Shown one piece after another: positions 34,674-46,269 of a stretch of 64,000 nt of DNA. The stretch comes from Nymphaea colorata (lineage: Eukaryota; Streptophyta; Magnoliopsida; Nymphaeales; Nymphaeaceae): positions 17,787,002 through 17,851,001 of the forward strand of contig NC_045148.1 in assembly GCF_008831285.2 (NCBI RefSeq). Reading direction: 5' to 3'. Both the position numbers and the translations under genes were made by a program. How positions within the stretch are numbered: position 1 is the first letter of the stretch; every line of letters starts with the position of its first letter. Below the pieces are notes generated by a model. The model was not told the DNA's origin, searched no databases, and was given only the letters and a program-made list of their open reading frames with translations.

Positions 34674-35504
34674 CGTTGGTCCCAACAAGTGGCACTTGTA
34701 AAGGTCAAGCATGAGATGCCACAAGAAAAGGCCCTTGTAACCCAAAAGGCCTTAGCAGGATGCAAGAAAAAACTATCAAGCAAAATGAGTTGAGCGATGA
34801 GCTCGGGGTGAGTGTAGTTGTTCCTCTGGTTCAAAGCTCTGCAGGTGCGGGTGGGCATATGACCTATGCTTACACCGTGAAGCTAAAAAGCAATCCATGA
34901 ACATTTTGCTTATATTAAGTCTCCTAAAGTCTTCTGAATTCGAGCAAGTAAGTCCGAGGAGTGTTCTATACTTGGTACCCGAAGGCCAACTGGTCTAGGA
35001 GTTACCGGCCCAAAGCTTGTTACAAGGGTTCAGAAGAAAGCCCGATAGACTTGATATCACACAAAGCAAACTACACAAAACCGCCAAAGCGGTGGAACTT
35101 CGTAGTAGCTTTTGGGGGGATGAAGAATTTTCCCCAAGAGTGAAGGGTGGCTCAAAAAAGAGAAAATCAAAATTCAAAAGCAAAAGTGAATAGGTGCAAA
35201 ACTAAGTAAAAGGAGAGAAAAATCACTTGCCAATGGCTTAGAAGGCATCAAAGGCTAAGTTCTCCAAGCATCAAATGCAAAAACATTCACAATTGCAAAA
35301 TTTTTCAACCAACATTAATTCCTCTACAAAGTCTCCAGTGAGATAGAAGAAAATCTTCTTATTTCAGGTCTACGCCTATCATTTCCCCTTAAATGAAGAC
35401 GCTTAAACGTCATTTGAAAAATGAATTTTCTTCAATTTTCAGTTGCAAAAAATTTTGGTGCATAAATCTTTGCTATTAAGCAAATTCTTCAACTTGCTTA
35501 ACAG
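34674..35504. other. 3' untranslated region of the Tat element
   Basis: About 830 bp between integrase and the polypurine tract contain no recognised coding sequence. They include a G-rich TTTGGGGGGATGAAG patch near 35110. Confidence 0.6.
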
Positions 35505-35518
35505 CAAAGAGGGGCATC
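35505..35518 (+). other. Polypurine tract of the Tat element
   Basis: AGCAAAGAGGGGCATC ends at the first base of the 3' LTR and is the canonical plus-strand priming sequence in this group. Confidence 0.85.
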
Positions 35519-38500
35519 TGTTAACACCCCAGATTTTTCCACATTAAAATTGAAGAAATATGAAAATTTTACAAAAGAGTTGTGAAATTTTGCAATTTCA
35601 AAGCCAATTTCGAACCTAAATGTAATTTGGATTTGAATTATGAATTTAACTCATGGCACGAATCCCAATGCAGGATTACGAGTCTAAACTATGTCCAAAT
35701 TGTCATTTGACATTTAAATTCAATTACAATTGTCATTTGACATTCAAATTCAATTGGAAATGTCATTTGAAATCCAAATTCAATTGCAAATGTCATTTGA
35801 AATCCAAGTCCAATTGCAAAATTCAAATTTTGACTTAGATCCAAGAATTGGATCTAATTTAGTCTAGAAAGCTACGTGGGACCCACGTGTGGGCCCCACC
35901 TAGCCCGTGTGGTCAAGAGCCCCCCAGGGTTCACACCCCCCATTTAAAAATAAATAAATAAATAAATGTTTTCTCCCAATTAAATGAAAAAGCCATTTTC
36001 AAGGAGAAATGAATGATATCATAACTAAAAACCTAGGAAAAGAGAAACATTTATGCATCTCTCTTCTTTAACTAGGTCCTCTTTAAGAGTTTTCAATCTT
36101 CGAAAAGGTTCGACCCTAGTGCACCCAAGTCTTAGCTAGGCTTAGTCAACATGAGGTCAGCTTGGTCAAAAAGTAGGTCTGTCTCACGATCCAATTAATG
36201 GACGAAAATAGACTTTGACCAAACCAAACCCACTTTGACTAAACCCAGTTAAAGTACAATTTAACTCAACTAAGAGCTTTCTTATCTCAAATTTATCAAA
36301 TTACCTCAAACAAAGTCAAACTATTCGCAATTGAGCTTTGACTTTGGTCAATTGGTCGAAATAGACCAATGCAAACAATTTTGCCCCTCTATGATCAAAT
36401 TGATTTTACAGAGCCTAAATTGACATATGAAAGGAAAATAAATATTTGGATTTGCCAAAAAGATAAATCAAATACCAAATTAAAATTCAATTTTTCAAAC
36501 GAAAGTTTGATTCAGTTGAAATCCATCCTCAATCAAATTATGGACGAAAATACCCTTTTCGAGCTAAATTTGATAGAATTTTCAAATTTTATTCAAATTT
36601 AAATTGGATTATCATAATTCAATGGCATTTGGAGCTTAATAACTAGGTTTTAACCTAACAAGCTCGATTTCAAACAAAATAAATAAATAAATAGCATAAA
36701 ATAACGCAAAACCCTGAGCAAGGGCATTTTCGTCCAAAATTTGGTCAATGTTGGTCAGCTAGGTCTGAACCAAGTTGACCAAACCTAACCCAGCCCACCT
36801 AGCTCGTGCAATTGGGATAAGAATGAGTAAGTAAAGTCATTAAATCTCCATTTATTCCATTTTTCATCTCTTTAAGCCTTGATTAATCTTCCAAGGCAAA
36901 TTTAAGGAGGTGGTTGAACCCACCTCCTCCTCTATATAAACCTTCCCTTGGCCACGAAAGGGGGGGGGAACGAAATTTTGAGCTTTTCCATCAAGTGCTG
37001 CAGCCAAGGAGCTAGGAGGGAGAAGCCAAGGAAGAGAGGAGAGATTCGTCCAAGTATTCTTCCCTCTTTTCTCTTACTTTCTTCTTCATTTTCTTCTATT
37101 CTCTCCGTTGATTTTGCTAAGTTAGGGTGCTTAAGTGAACCCTTACTTAGAATTTTCGTGGTGAGAAGACTTCTTTTCTACTACAAATTCCAGCAATCAA
37201 GCTATTCTACTTCTAGCTTTGCTAAGCTCGAATCCAAGCTTGGATTCTTGCTCAGGATTGGTCGATTTAGAAAACAAGTGAATGCAAAGATCAAGTATCA
37301 AGACCGACAGCAAGGTAGGTGATTTTAACCATTTCTCATCTATTTTGTCTTCTCATTAGTTCATTTTAATTCCAGCAATTAGTGGGAGGGTTTATTTTCA
37401 TTTGTTTCATGGCTGGGAATGATGTCCAGCTAGGAGAAACCTACGATTAAATGTACATATTAATGCATCATGCATGCATACATCGGTTTTTCTTAAAGAT
37501 GAACCCATGTATCAAATTTTGAAAAGAGCCCCAAGGCCATGTCCCTTTCAAAATAACCAGCTTAAAACCATTTTGAACTCCCCACCATGAGAGAATATCA
37601 TGGTGAGAAAGTGATCTTGCTGCAATATATATATGACGAAAAAGCCTATTAAGGATGGATGCATTCTCATGGATGTAATCCACCTTTGCTTGGAGAAATT
37701 AAGGATGAACTAGCTTGATCATTCATTTATCATTTTCTATTTAAAGTTATTTTGTTTCATGCTTTATTTAATTGATCAAGGGTAGTAGGAGAGATTTGGA
37801 ACAAGTTTTCAATCTTCCAACGTAAAAGAATCCAGCCATGAATCTTCATGATTTGTGAGTTATGTAGTCCCTTCATGAAATTTCATTTTGAAGAGTAAAG
37901 TATGTATATGTATACATTGTTATATATATACATATGGGTGTTCAATCTCTTGTTAAAAATTGCTTTCCTCTCTTAAAATCAGATTGGAACACGTTTCCAA
38001 ACTGGTTTTAAGAAGATGGTTCATTTTGATTTTCATATACCAAGTTATGAAATCACTTTCATTTCATTTTAAAATTTGTTTAATTTCAGCAATCCATACG
38101 TAAGATGTATGTATGTTGTTGAAACCAGACCATGTTTTATAGGAATTGGTTTAAGAATGTCAAATTTTACATATTTGAAATGCCAACTATCCTAGAACCA
38201 TCCAAAGAAGTTGGCGATTTCATGAGTATGAAATCTGAAATTTGATCAAGGACTTTTCATTTCTATCTAAGAAACAAGCTCTTTATTAGAATCAATGTCC
38301 ACAATTTTCAGCTATCTAAATCAACAAAAGGCCTGATTTTGTTTAGTTATCTTGAGACAAAAGTGGATGACATCCACTTTTGTCTCAAGATAACTAAACA
38401 AAATCAGGCCTTTTGTTGATTTAGATAGCTGAAAATTGTGGACATTGATTCTAATAAAGAGCTTGTTTCTTAGATAGAAATGAAAAGTCCTTGATCAAAT

Positions 38501-39592
38501 TTCAGATTTCATACTCATGAAATCGCCAACTTCTTTGGATGGTTCTAGGATAGTTGGCATTTCAAATATGTAAAATTTGACATTCTTAAACCAATTTTTC
38601 AAAAAAAAAAATTGATTTTGACATCATTTGTATATTTTTCAATATGTTGATAGTTTTATGTCAAGTCTCAAGCTTATGGACTACATCTCTAATTCATGTT
38701 TTTAATCATATAATAAGCACATTTAGAGAAAGTCCTACTATGAATGAACTTTGAGAGATTATGAGAGAGTGAAGAATGTATGTTTCATATGAATGAACCT
38801 TGAGAGATTATGAGAGAGAGAAGAATGAATGTTTTATATAGTTTCCATTTTCATTTCATGCATTCACTTTCACTCAAAATCAATAGCACCACGTGCACAT
38901 TCTTAAGAAGTTAAGTTAGTCAAATTCGAGTTGAAAAAAGTGACCAAGTCATGTTGCAACAAGAATTTGTAAACTTCTCTTAACTTCAAAAGAAAACACA
39001 AACAATGCATTCATAATCTTGGTCAAAGAGTGTTTGAAAAACAACACATTTTCTAACAATGTTTTGAACTCTACCTAACTAAATTACACGATTTGGCAAA
39101 AGAAGAATTCAAAAATCAAGTTTCTTTGCTAAGGAAACTTAGCTATTTTCCAAAAGTTGATCATAATTTCAACTCATGAACCATCTAGAGTTCACAACAA
39201 AGAACTCAATTTCAAATTTTCAAAATCCTCAAGAATTGCCGATTTCAGATCAAAGACACCAAAACAAAGGTTTTTAAATCAACTTGAAAGCTCTCCAATT
39301 TTCAAATTCATTTTTGAAACAAGTTCAAATCACTTATTTAAAATGAATTTTGGTTCTTGAATCCAAAACCTCAATACATAAGCATATAAGATTTGCATCA
39401 ATAACTCGTACATGATCCAAATGATCCTTAGTCATTGGTCCAATTACCCTTGTTAAAGGCGGCAGGAACGGTTGGATCTCGTACCGATGGGTGGATCCCT
39501 TTCTCTTGAAAATTTTCTTCAAAACCTCAATTTTAAAAGAATTTTGCTGATTCGCAATTCACACCCTTCGAGAAAGGGGTGGGGTGCGAACA
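35519..39592 (+). repeat. 3' LTR of the Tat element
   Basis: It is near identical to 22112-26158 apart from single-base changes. It has fewer 30-bp units, a single copy of the CCCAATGCAGG block, two instead of three ~52-bp units (38744-38840), and the large inverted duplication at 38144-38596. The TATA box is at 36933-36940. Confidence 0.93.
38144..38596. repeat. Perfect 453-bp inverted duplication (226-bp arms, 1-bp spacer)
   Basis: 38144-38369 and 38371-38596 are exact reverse complements by base-by-base reading, around the single base 38370. The 5' LTR has only the left arm (24830-25058 region) and continues with different sequence (GTCTCCCATCTATTTC). The resulting transcript would fold into a long perfect hairpin. 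Confidence 0.9.
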
Positions 39593-40188
39593 ATCTGAAA
39601 TTCATTTATTAGGAATATATACCTTTGTGTATGATCACAGGCAAATTTAGATATGGATTTGACTTGTTTTCACATACATGTGCATATGATTGTAATTATA
39701 CTGGTTTAATGGCCATACCATAATGATATATTTGCTTTGATCAAGTATATACATATATCAATATTGCAATGCGAATATTGGATCTGGACCTAACTTACCT
39801 TGACACATATATGTCTCATGTGCTTGTATTGAATGTGTTGAGTGCATGCAATAAATGAACAATATGAGCAAAACAGTACATGCATCAAAGGTATGCTCAA
39901 CCGGTTGTTGCCATGATCTTGAACTGCCGACGACTTGATCCTTCCGCGCAGACTCTGCAAATCGACATGCCAATCCAGGTAGATCCATTTCTCATTAACT
40001 TTTGCCGTTGATCAAGTCGGCCGGCCGCTAAAAGGATCAGTTCATATCGGCAGACTAATCTGAGCGGCAGCCAGTCAAAACTTGGCATGTGAGAATCAGA
40101 ACTCACGCGGAAATGACGCAGAGTTCATCCGGACGACGGCAACGCAGGACCGGCGAAGCGAATCTCTCTTCTCGATCGGTTTTACCGC
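39593..40188. other. Right flank of the Tat element, non-coding
   Basis: It continues the diverged ~150-bp repeats seen left of the element to about 39830, then changes to more complex sequence. No gene is recognised. Confidence 0.4.
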
Positions 40189-41618
40189 CAGCCATTGCAA
40201 GCTCTCCCCCAAGCCATTCCCTTTTACGTATCCCACATCAGCAGAGTGAGGCCTGATTACCAAGCATTAAGAAGACCCCAGAGAGAGGCTGCGGAGAGAC
40301 CTAGTTATGATTTGATCCAAAAAATTTTACTTCTCAGATTCTCAACCCCTGACATCTAACCCATCTATTTTCAACTTTCGCCTTAACCCTTCCATTTTCT
40401 GCCTGTCCGACCGTCAACTCTGTTTTCTCCCTTTGTAGTTCTTACTCTTTTTCAGTTGGTAGGTGAACAAATAGCAGAAATATAAGTGTGAGCTGAGAAC
40501 CAAACTGGAGCTTCTTTGACATCAATTTTGAGAAGTGTATGGCAGATGCAATGGAGGCAATAGCCGACTCCAATCCCTTTCTGTGTTTCTTTCAGTAATG
40601 GAGATGCATTCTTCGCATTAGCCTTGTCTAGCTAGCGAGATATCATTGCATTGCATACAGACTTTGCATTACAACCAAAACATGGTGTTAGCAAGAATGG
40701 CTTCCACATATGAGCAATAAGCAAGACCAACTTAGAAAACCTCAAAAAAATATGTACTGGATTAAGTGCCCTCTAATGCCTGGACGGTCGAAGCCTCTAC
40801 CACTTTCACGGTAAGCGACATCCCAAACAGTAGTGCAGTCTGTTTCAAGGGTTTTCTCCCCCTGAAGTTTACTTAGAGGCACAGAATAGAGACAAAGGTA
40901 GCAAATTAATGAGCTTCGAACGCCGACTGAACTTCACGCAATAAAGAAATGCAAAGACAATACTGAAATCCTAGAAATGTCAGCACTTTCCCTTTCACTA
41001 TAGAAAATTATACTTCTTTGATCATCAAGGAGGAGTGAAGATGTCAAAGAAGCTGTATCACATGGAGACGACTGAAGATATGGGGATGTTACAATCTTTT
41101 TGAAAAAAAATGCTAAACAAAAAAATGCGAAAAAAGTGTTTTTTGGCATTTTTTCCATTTCATTCATTTTAGGCTTCTTTTTATGTTTTTAATGCCAGAT
41201 TGTGTGTTCCTATTTTCTAATTTTTATTTGTTTTTATCTACTTACTTTTTTGGCCTTGTCTTATTAGTTTCTTATTTATTTTATGTTTTCCTAATTTTTA
41301 AGATTGTTTAAATTTTGAAAAAATTTACCCTACTTTTCCTATTTTTGTGTTTTTTTTCAAGTTCATAGTATTATACCCAAAGGAAATCTCATTGGATTAT
41401 AAGAAAAAGAAACCTCACCGTAACGATAGTTGTGATCATGGTTTTACAAGCTGAATTTGTATTATGAGAACTTATAGCAATTCATCAGTGACATTGTCTT
41501 TTGTTGTTATAGAAGGAATCAACATGTAGCACTTGGTAACATATTGACCATGCTACTGAAGATCTACAGTTGTGCACTTTCCAACGTCACCTCATGCTTG
41601 AATGGATCAGAAACACAG
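40189..41618. other. Non-coding part of copy A
   Basis: It is homologous to 56529-58250. The ORF open in copy B at 56432-56659 is not maintained here: the start is missing and indels occur. No other gene is recognised. Confidence 0.5.
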
Positions 41619-41619
41619 G

Positions 41620-41621
41620 TG

Positions 41622-41677
<56 letters not shown>

Positions 41678-41679
41678 CC
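41620..41679. repeat. (TA)n(GA)n microsatellite
   Basis: About 35 bp of TA dinucleotides are followed by about 19 bp of GA. The paralogous site at 58276-58323 has the same TA-then-GA structure. Confidence 0.95.
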
Positions 41680-41723
41680 GATAAAATGAAAATGTATATC
41701 AAAACTTGGGGACAAGAAGTCTC

Positions 41724-42494
41724 CTAATTACAGTAACAGACCGCAAAATAGAAGCAAAAGAGAAAATATACAATACAACTCACAAAAAACGAAATAAGAG
41801 GGGTGGGAAGAGAGTGGAAGGACGGAACGACACCATCACCCACGCCGCCGCAACCGAATGGTAAAATGAACATCTCCCTGCACAAGACGAGCGACAAACT
41901 CCGGCGAAGAGAAGGTGCCCCTGAAATGCACCACCAAGCTGAAATGAGCCACCAATCTGAAATGAACCACAACCTCCAAACACGACCCCAAAAAACAGCT
42001 AAATTGGAGGAATGACATAAGAGAAAGAAAAGACGAATGCAAGGTGGGTCTGAAAGGCTACTAACAAGGGAATGCCAGATAGAGGTAAAGACACTAAAGA
42101 AAAAAGAGCAAGAGGTAAAAAGGTGAACCTGAGACTCAACCGCGGCGAGACAGAAGGGACACTGGTTACCTAAACTGATGCCAAGGCGCTGTAAGTGGTC
42201 AAAAGTGTTGATGTGGTCAGTAAGAAGAAGTGATGCAAAAGCAATGGCACGAGTAGAAGGGCCAGGGGACCAAAGGGATCGAGGTGGGAGCGACGCCATG
42301 GAAGAACCAAAGGAAGCCAGGTAGCAAAAAGAAAAAGTGAAACTCCGGGAAGGTGAAAGAGGCCAAGAAGGGGGTGCAAACGATGGGAGGTCAGCAAGGC
42401 GAAGGAAAAGAGGAAGGGCGGAAAGCAGGTCGCACCAAAAGTGAGATGGAGAGGTGCGAGAGATGGAACCACTCCAAACACTAGGGGAAGGCAA
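41724..42494 (-). pseudogene. LINE C-terminal zf-RVT region
   Basis: A 256-codon frame has TDHINTFDHLQRLGI, then CPFCLAAVESQVHLFTSC, a zf-RVT type zinc-binding pattern, and then hydrophobic sequence to the 3' end. It follows the reverse transcriptase in another frame. Confidence 0.75.
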
Positions 42495-42554
42495 GTCAAA
42501 TTTGGAGCAAATGAATAGGATGATGGGAGAGTGCTAAGTTGCCAGACGCCACCA

Positions 42555-44058
42555 CTAAGAACACAGAGAAGACTCACAAGCCCGACTAAAGTTGGTAATC
42601 TCAACACCTCCAAGAAGACGCAGAAAGACAACCATATCCCAGCGCGCAAAGCGATCCAAAGGCCGCTCATCATCCCAGATGAAATTACGAATGATTCTGT
42701 CAAACCTATTCAGAACAGGCACAGGTCGAAAGACTGACAGAGCATGGACGGAGACAGACGGAAGACAGTGTTTAGCAAGAATAATACGACTTGGGAGAGA
42801 AAGCAGCTTTCTCTGCCAACACTGAAGGCGATCAACAAGCTTCTTCTCCACTCCATCCCAAAAGGAGGGCACAGGAGGCGACAACGAAATCTGAAGACCT
42901 AAATAGTCCATAGGTAGACCAACAGCCTTACACCCAAAGCAAGCTTCTGCAAGAAGTACCGTGGCCGGATCCGCGTGGATGAGGGAAAGATGACACTTAG
43001 AAGAATTAATAGAAAGACCCGATATGAGCTCAAAAAACCGAAGGATGAGCCAATTTCTCACAATCTGTTGGCGAGTAGCGGTGCCAAACAGGAAAAAGTC
43101 GTCAACATATTGAATGGTGGAGAAGGTCTGTAAGTGGGGGAGTGAATGTAGTGTGAGGAAGCCAACGACCGCCGCGTGATGGAATAAAGCAGAAAAGTAC
43201 TCGGGAACCAAGTTGAAAAGTAAAGGTGATAACGGACAACCTTGACGAAGGCCACGACCGAGACACAAGAAATCACCATGCAACCCATTGAAGGAGACTG
43301 CAAGCTGGGCCTAGTAACAAGCGAAAGGATCCACTGCCTAAACGATGGACCAAAAGCAAGACGGGTATGGACGTCAGAAAGGAACTCCCAACTAACTGAA
43401 TCAAAGGCCTTAAGATGTCCAACTTCAGGATGAAGAAAGGAAGACGCAGACAGTATAGAGAGTGAACAAATTCATTGGTGAGGACAACCGCGTCATGCAA
43501 ACGCCGACCCTTGATGAAAGCAACCTGGAAGGGGTTAATGACAGAAGGCAAAACAGGCGCAAGCCGTAAGGAAAACAACTTAGCAATAATCTTATAAGGT
43601 GTGCCTAAGATGGAGATCAGATGAAAGTGGGTGACGTCCGTAGGGTTAGGACACTTAGGCACCAAGACGCAGGTGGCTCGATTAAATTCTTTAAGAAAGA
43701 TGGAGTTGTAGGCAAATTCATCATAAAACGTAAACACATCAGCGCTACAAGCCTCCCAAATAGTGCGAAAAAATTCAATAGGGAAACCATCAATGTCGGA
43801 CGCCTTACCAAAACCAAGGGTCCAGACAGCGTTTTTTATCTCTTGATGCAGAAAAGGCCGCTCAAGAGAGATCACACACGAGACAGAGAGGGAGGAGAGG
43901 TGAAAGTCTGGCAACGGAGCACGAAAGCGAAGAGGCTTAGAGTAGAAATCTCGAAAATGAGCAGTCAAATCCGGGAGAATGTCATTACCAAGAATAACCC
44001 TTTGCTCGATAACCATTGACTGTAGCAACGCCGGGTGACGCCTTTGAGAGGCGGCCAA
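42555..44058 (-). pseudogene. LINE reverse transcriptase, frameshifted
   Basis: The frame 44058-43273 contains KASDIDGFPIEFFRTIW and FIKGRRLHDAVVLTNE. The frame 43283-42555 contains GLRQGCPLSPLLF, the catalytic YVDDFFLF, and the thumb region with YLGLQI and IIRNFIWDD. The switch near 43280 is a frameshift, so the protein is no longer made as one piece. Confidence 0.85.
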
Positions 44059-44160
44059 GTGGAAGAATCTAGAATTCTGGTCTCCATTGGAAAGTCAACC
44101 CAACCTAGAACGCTGCTGCCAATGGATGGACTCCCTAACCCGCCACTCCTAAGCAAGACA

Positions 44161-45053
44161 CTAGAGGCAAAAAAGACGGGAAGACTGATCTGCAGAAATA
44201 TTGTCAGAAGACTGAATGGACAGGATCTCCTCATCCCAAACGGTCACATCAGAAAATTTGCCACTCCAAAAAATGTGTTTCCAGACGAATACCTCCTTCC
44301 TGATGGAGTGTAACTTCCGTGAGAGCCTAAAAGCAGCCCACCTACCATTGATGATGCGAGCCCACCATTTAGGGACGACAGCCATAAAGAACACATCACG
44401 GAGCCACCAAAGCTCAAAACGGAACCTGGCGCGCCCGGTACCATCCCTACCCTGAAGAAGGAAAAAGAGCAACGGAGCATGATCAAACAAGTGCCTCGGT
44501 CCTAAAACCAAGGAGAACAAAGGAAAAGCAGAGAACAACTCAGGCGAGAGGAAGACACGATCCAACCTACGTAGAATGGGAAGATTCTTATTGTTGGACC
44601 AAGTAAACTCACCACTATTCAAAGGCACGTCAAAAAGACCGAACTCCTCAACGAACGAATGAAAAGCAGACATAGACGGACTAAAAGTGATAGGGGAGGA
44701 AGAATCAGTAGAGCTAAGCAAACAATTGAAGTCTCTACCAAAAGCCAAGGTGAAGGAGCAAGCTGACGAGCATGATGCAGCTCATCCCACAGCTGGTCTC
44801 GCAAAGCCCCAACGTAAGGGCCATAGACCGCGGTAACTAAGACCAAGCCATTGAGCCAGAGACCGTTGAAAGAGGCAGAGATAGAGTACCTACCAACATG
44901 CACAATCACTCCTGTAAGAGGCAGAGACCAAGCCAGCAGGATGCCGCCAGCGGCCCCATTAGCAGGCAGGAATCCAAAGGACCGTTGACGCAACAACGTA
45001 CGAACACAAGCATGAGAGATCACCGACAACTTGGTCTCAACCACGATAAGCAC
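44161..45053 (-). pseudogene. LINE endonuclease domain, frameshifted
   Basis: Two overlapping frames (45053-44619 and 44748-44161) together encode an apurinic-type endonuclease. VVETKLS carries the metal-binding Glu, then VTAVYGPY. GRDFNCLL marks the usual GDFN block with Gly-Asp changed by an insertion/substitution nearby, then FTWSNN, RLDRVF and the catalytic His in DHAPL. The frame change near 44700 breaks the ORF. Confidence 0.8.
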
Positions 45054-45376
45054 TGAAGGTCCATGTTGGTGAACCTAAGATGAGAGATACCTACGCCGAT
45101 AACGGGCACTGTACATTCCAGCACGCAACCGACATGGGGAAACCACGCGAAGAGACATACGCCTGGCTGTCCTAGCCGCACTGGGGGGGAGGATGGAGGC
45201 TGCAGAAACCCCAATCCTGCGCAATTCCCTCCGCAACCTAGCGAGGCTGGAGTGGGAGACCGGCGCAACAACAACAACAAAAGAAGAATGTAGGAAATCA
45301 AGTCGTTCCTGCGGGAGAGAGACCTTAAGAGCGGCAAGCGCATCTGGAAGGGAGATGTCTAGCTCAACATCTAACA

Positions 45377-45378
<2 letters not shown>

Positions 45379-45417
<39 letters not shown>

Positions 45418-45428
45418 AAGAGAGAGAA
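45379..45428. repeat. (GA)n microsatellite at the LINE 5' side
   Basis: GA dinucleotides with a few AAAG interruptions. With 41661-41679 it flanks the LINE and probably includes the target-site duplication. Confidence 0.9.
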
Positions 45429-45904
45429 ACAGGGAGAGATGAGCATATGAATACATACCTCTGGAAATTTTCTTAGTACATGCTTACCTTCGCCGGTCGC
45501 AAAGCATGCAGTCTGCTAATTATTGAGCATTTCTTTCATGTTACAATTCAAAAGCACTTATTGGCATGCCGAGTATTCCCAAATTGAACGGAGGGAGAAG
45601 TATTGCCTTCTCGACTAATTGAAATCTGAGGCATTAATGCAACAAGTGTTTCCAGCAGAACAGCAGTCCTCTTATCAAAGAGTCCAAAATAGGCAATGCT
45701 CCACAAAGATTCACCAATTGCTCACAAAACTAACTGTTTCAAAAGCTAATCTTATAAATAAGACTATAAGTACACAGCATAACATAGATGAAGTTCTATG
45801 GACAGACTCTCTTCTTAGATCTAATAATAACGTGCAAACTTTTCTAACTTCAAATTCAAATGCAGGCCTTCTTTTCAGAAATTTTATATAACAAAATGAA
45901 ATAT

Positions 45905-46193
45905 TCATTCCGAAGAGAAATATAATAGTGGCCCAAATGTAGGTGTTGACAGCGCCCCAAAATGGACGAATTTGAGGATGTTGCCCAAAAAGATTTGAAG
46001 AGGATGAACCAAAAGGCGAGATGAAAGAGGAAGCAGATGATATGATACCAAAGGAAGCTGGTTTGGAACCAAAAGCCCCAGTAGAAGTAGTACTGGAAAA
46101 TGGATTTGAAGCGGTCTGGCCAAACAGAGATGTCGAAAAGTTGTTGGCTAGCAGGATTTGGGTCCCCGGAAAACGATAAATTATGAAGTTCAA
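45905..46193 (-). pseudogene. NUP98-like FG-nucleoporin fragment, copy A
   Basis: The minus-strand frame contains SLFGQTASNPFSSTTSTGAF, FGSKPASFG, ISPFGSSSSNLFGQ. This FG/GLFG pattern resembles the N-terminal repeats of plant NUP98. Only about 60-70 residues are recognisable, with no introns or neighbouring exons seen. It is presumably a captured or retro-copied fragment. The assignment is by pattern only. Confidence 0.5.
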
Positions 46194-46269
46194 GCAGTCG
46201 ACTGTGAGCAGACTATCTCCACATTGCCTAGTCAGTGAGCTCCAAAACTCTCTTTTAATGATAGATAAT

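Larger units (their letters stand above)
22112..39592 (+). mobile_element. Tat/Ogre-type Ty3/gypsy LTR retrotransposon with PMD ORF
   Basis: LTRs of 4047 bp (22112-26158) and 4074 bp (35519-39592) share TGTTAACACCCC starts. The flanking 5-bp words ATATG (22107-22111) and ATCTG (39593-39597) match at four of five positions. A primer binding site follows the left LTR and a purine tract (AGCAAAGAGGGGCA) precedes the right one. The interior encodes, in order, a plant mobile domain ORF, gag, protease, a G-patch-like piece, reverse transcriptase, RNase H, a second RNase-H-like domain and integrase. Order, dual RNase H, very long LTRs and an extra ORF before gag are hallmarks of the Tat lineage, including Ogre. 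gag-pol carries many stops and frameshifts, so this copy is not autonomous now. Confidence 0.9.
41680..45378 (-). mobile_element. 5'-truncated L1-type LINE
   Basis: A minus-strand non-LTR retrotransposon is bounded on both sides by GA repeats. It begins within coding sequence (45446-45075 frame), so it is truncated at its 5' end. The pieces read, in order, as an ORF1-like tail, endonuclease, reverse transcriptase with YVDD, and a C-terminal zinc-finger (zf-RVT) region. There is no obvious poly(A) tail at the 41680 side. Copy B lacks the whole insert. Confidence 0.85.

Noticed and set aside
41803-42015. Plus-strand ORFs inside the LINE
   Set aside because: Shadows of the minus-strand zf-RVT region.
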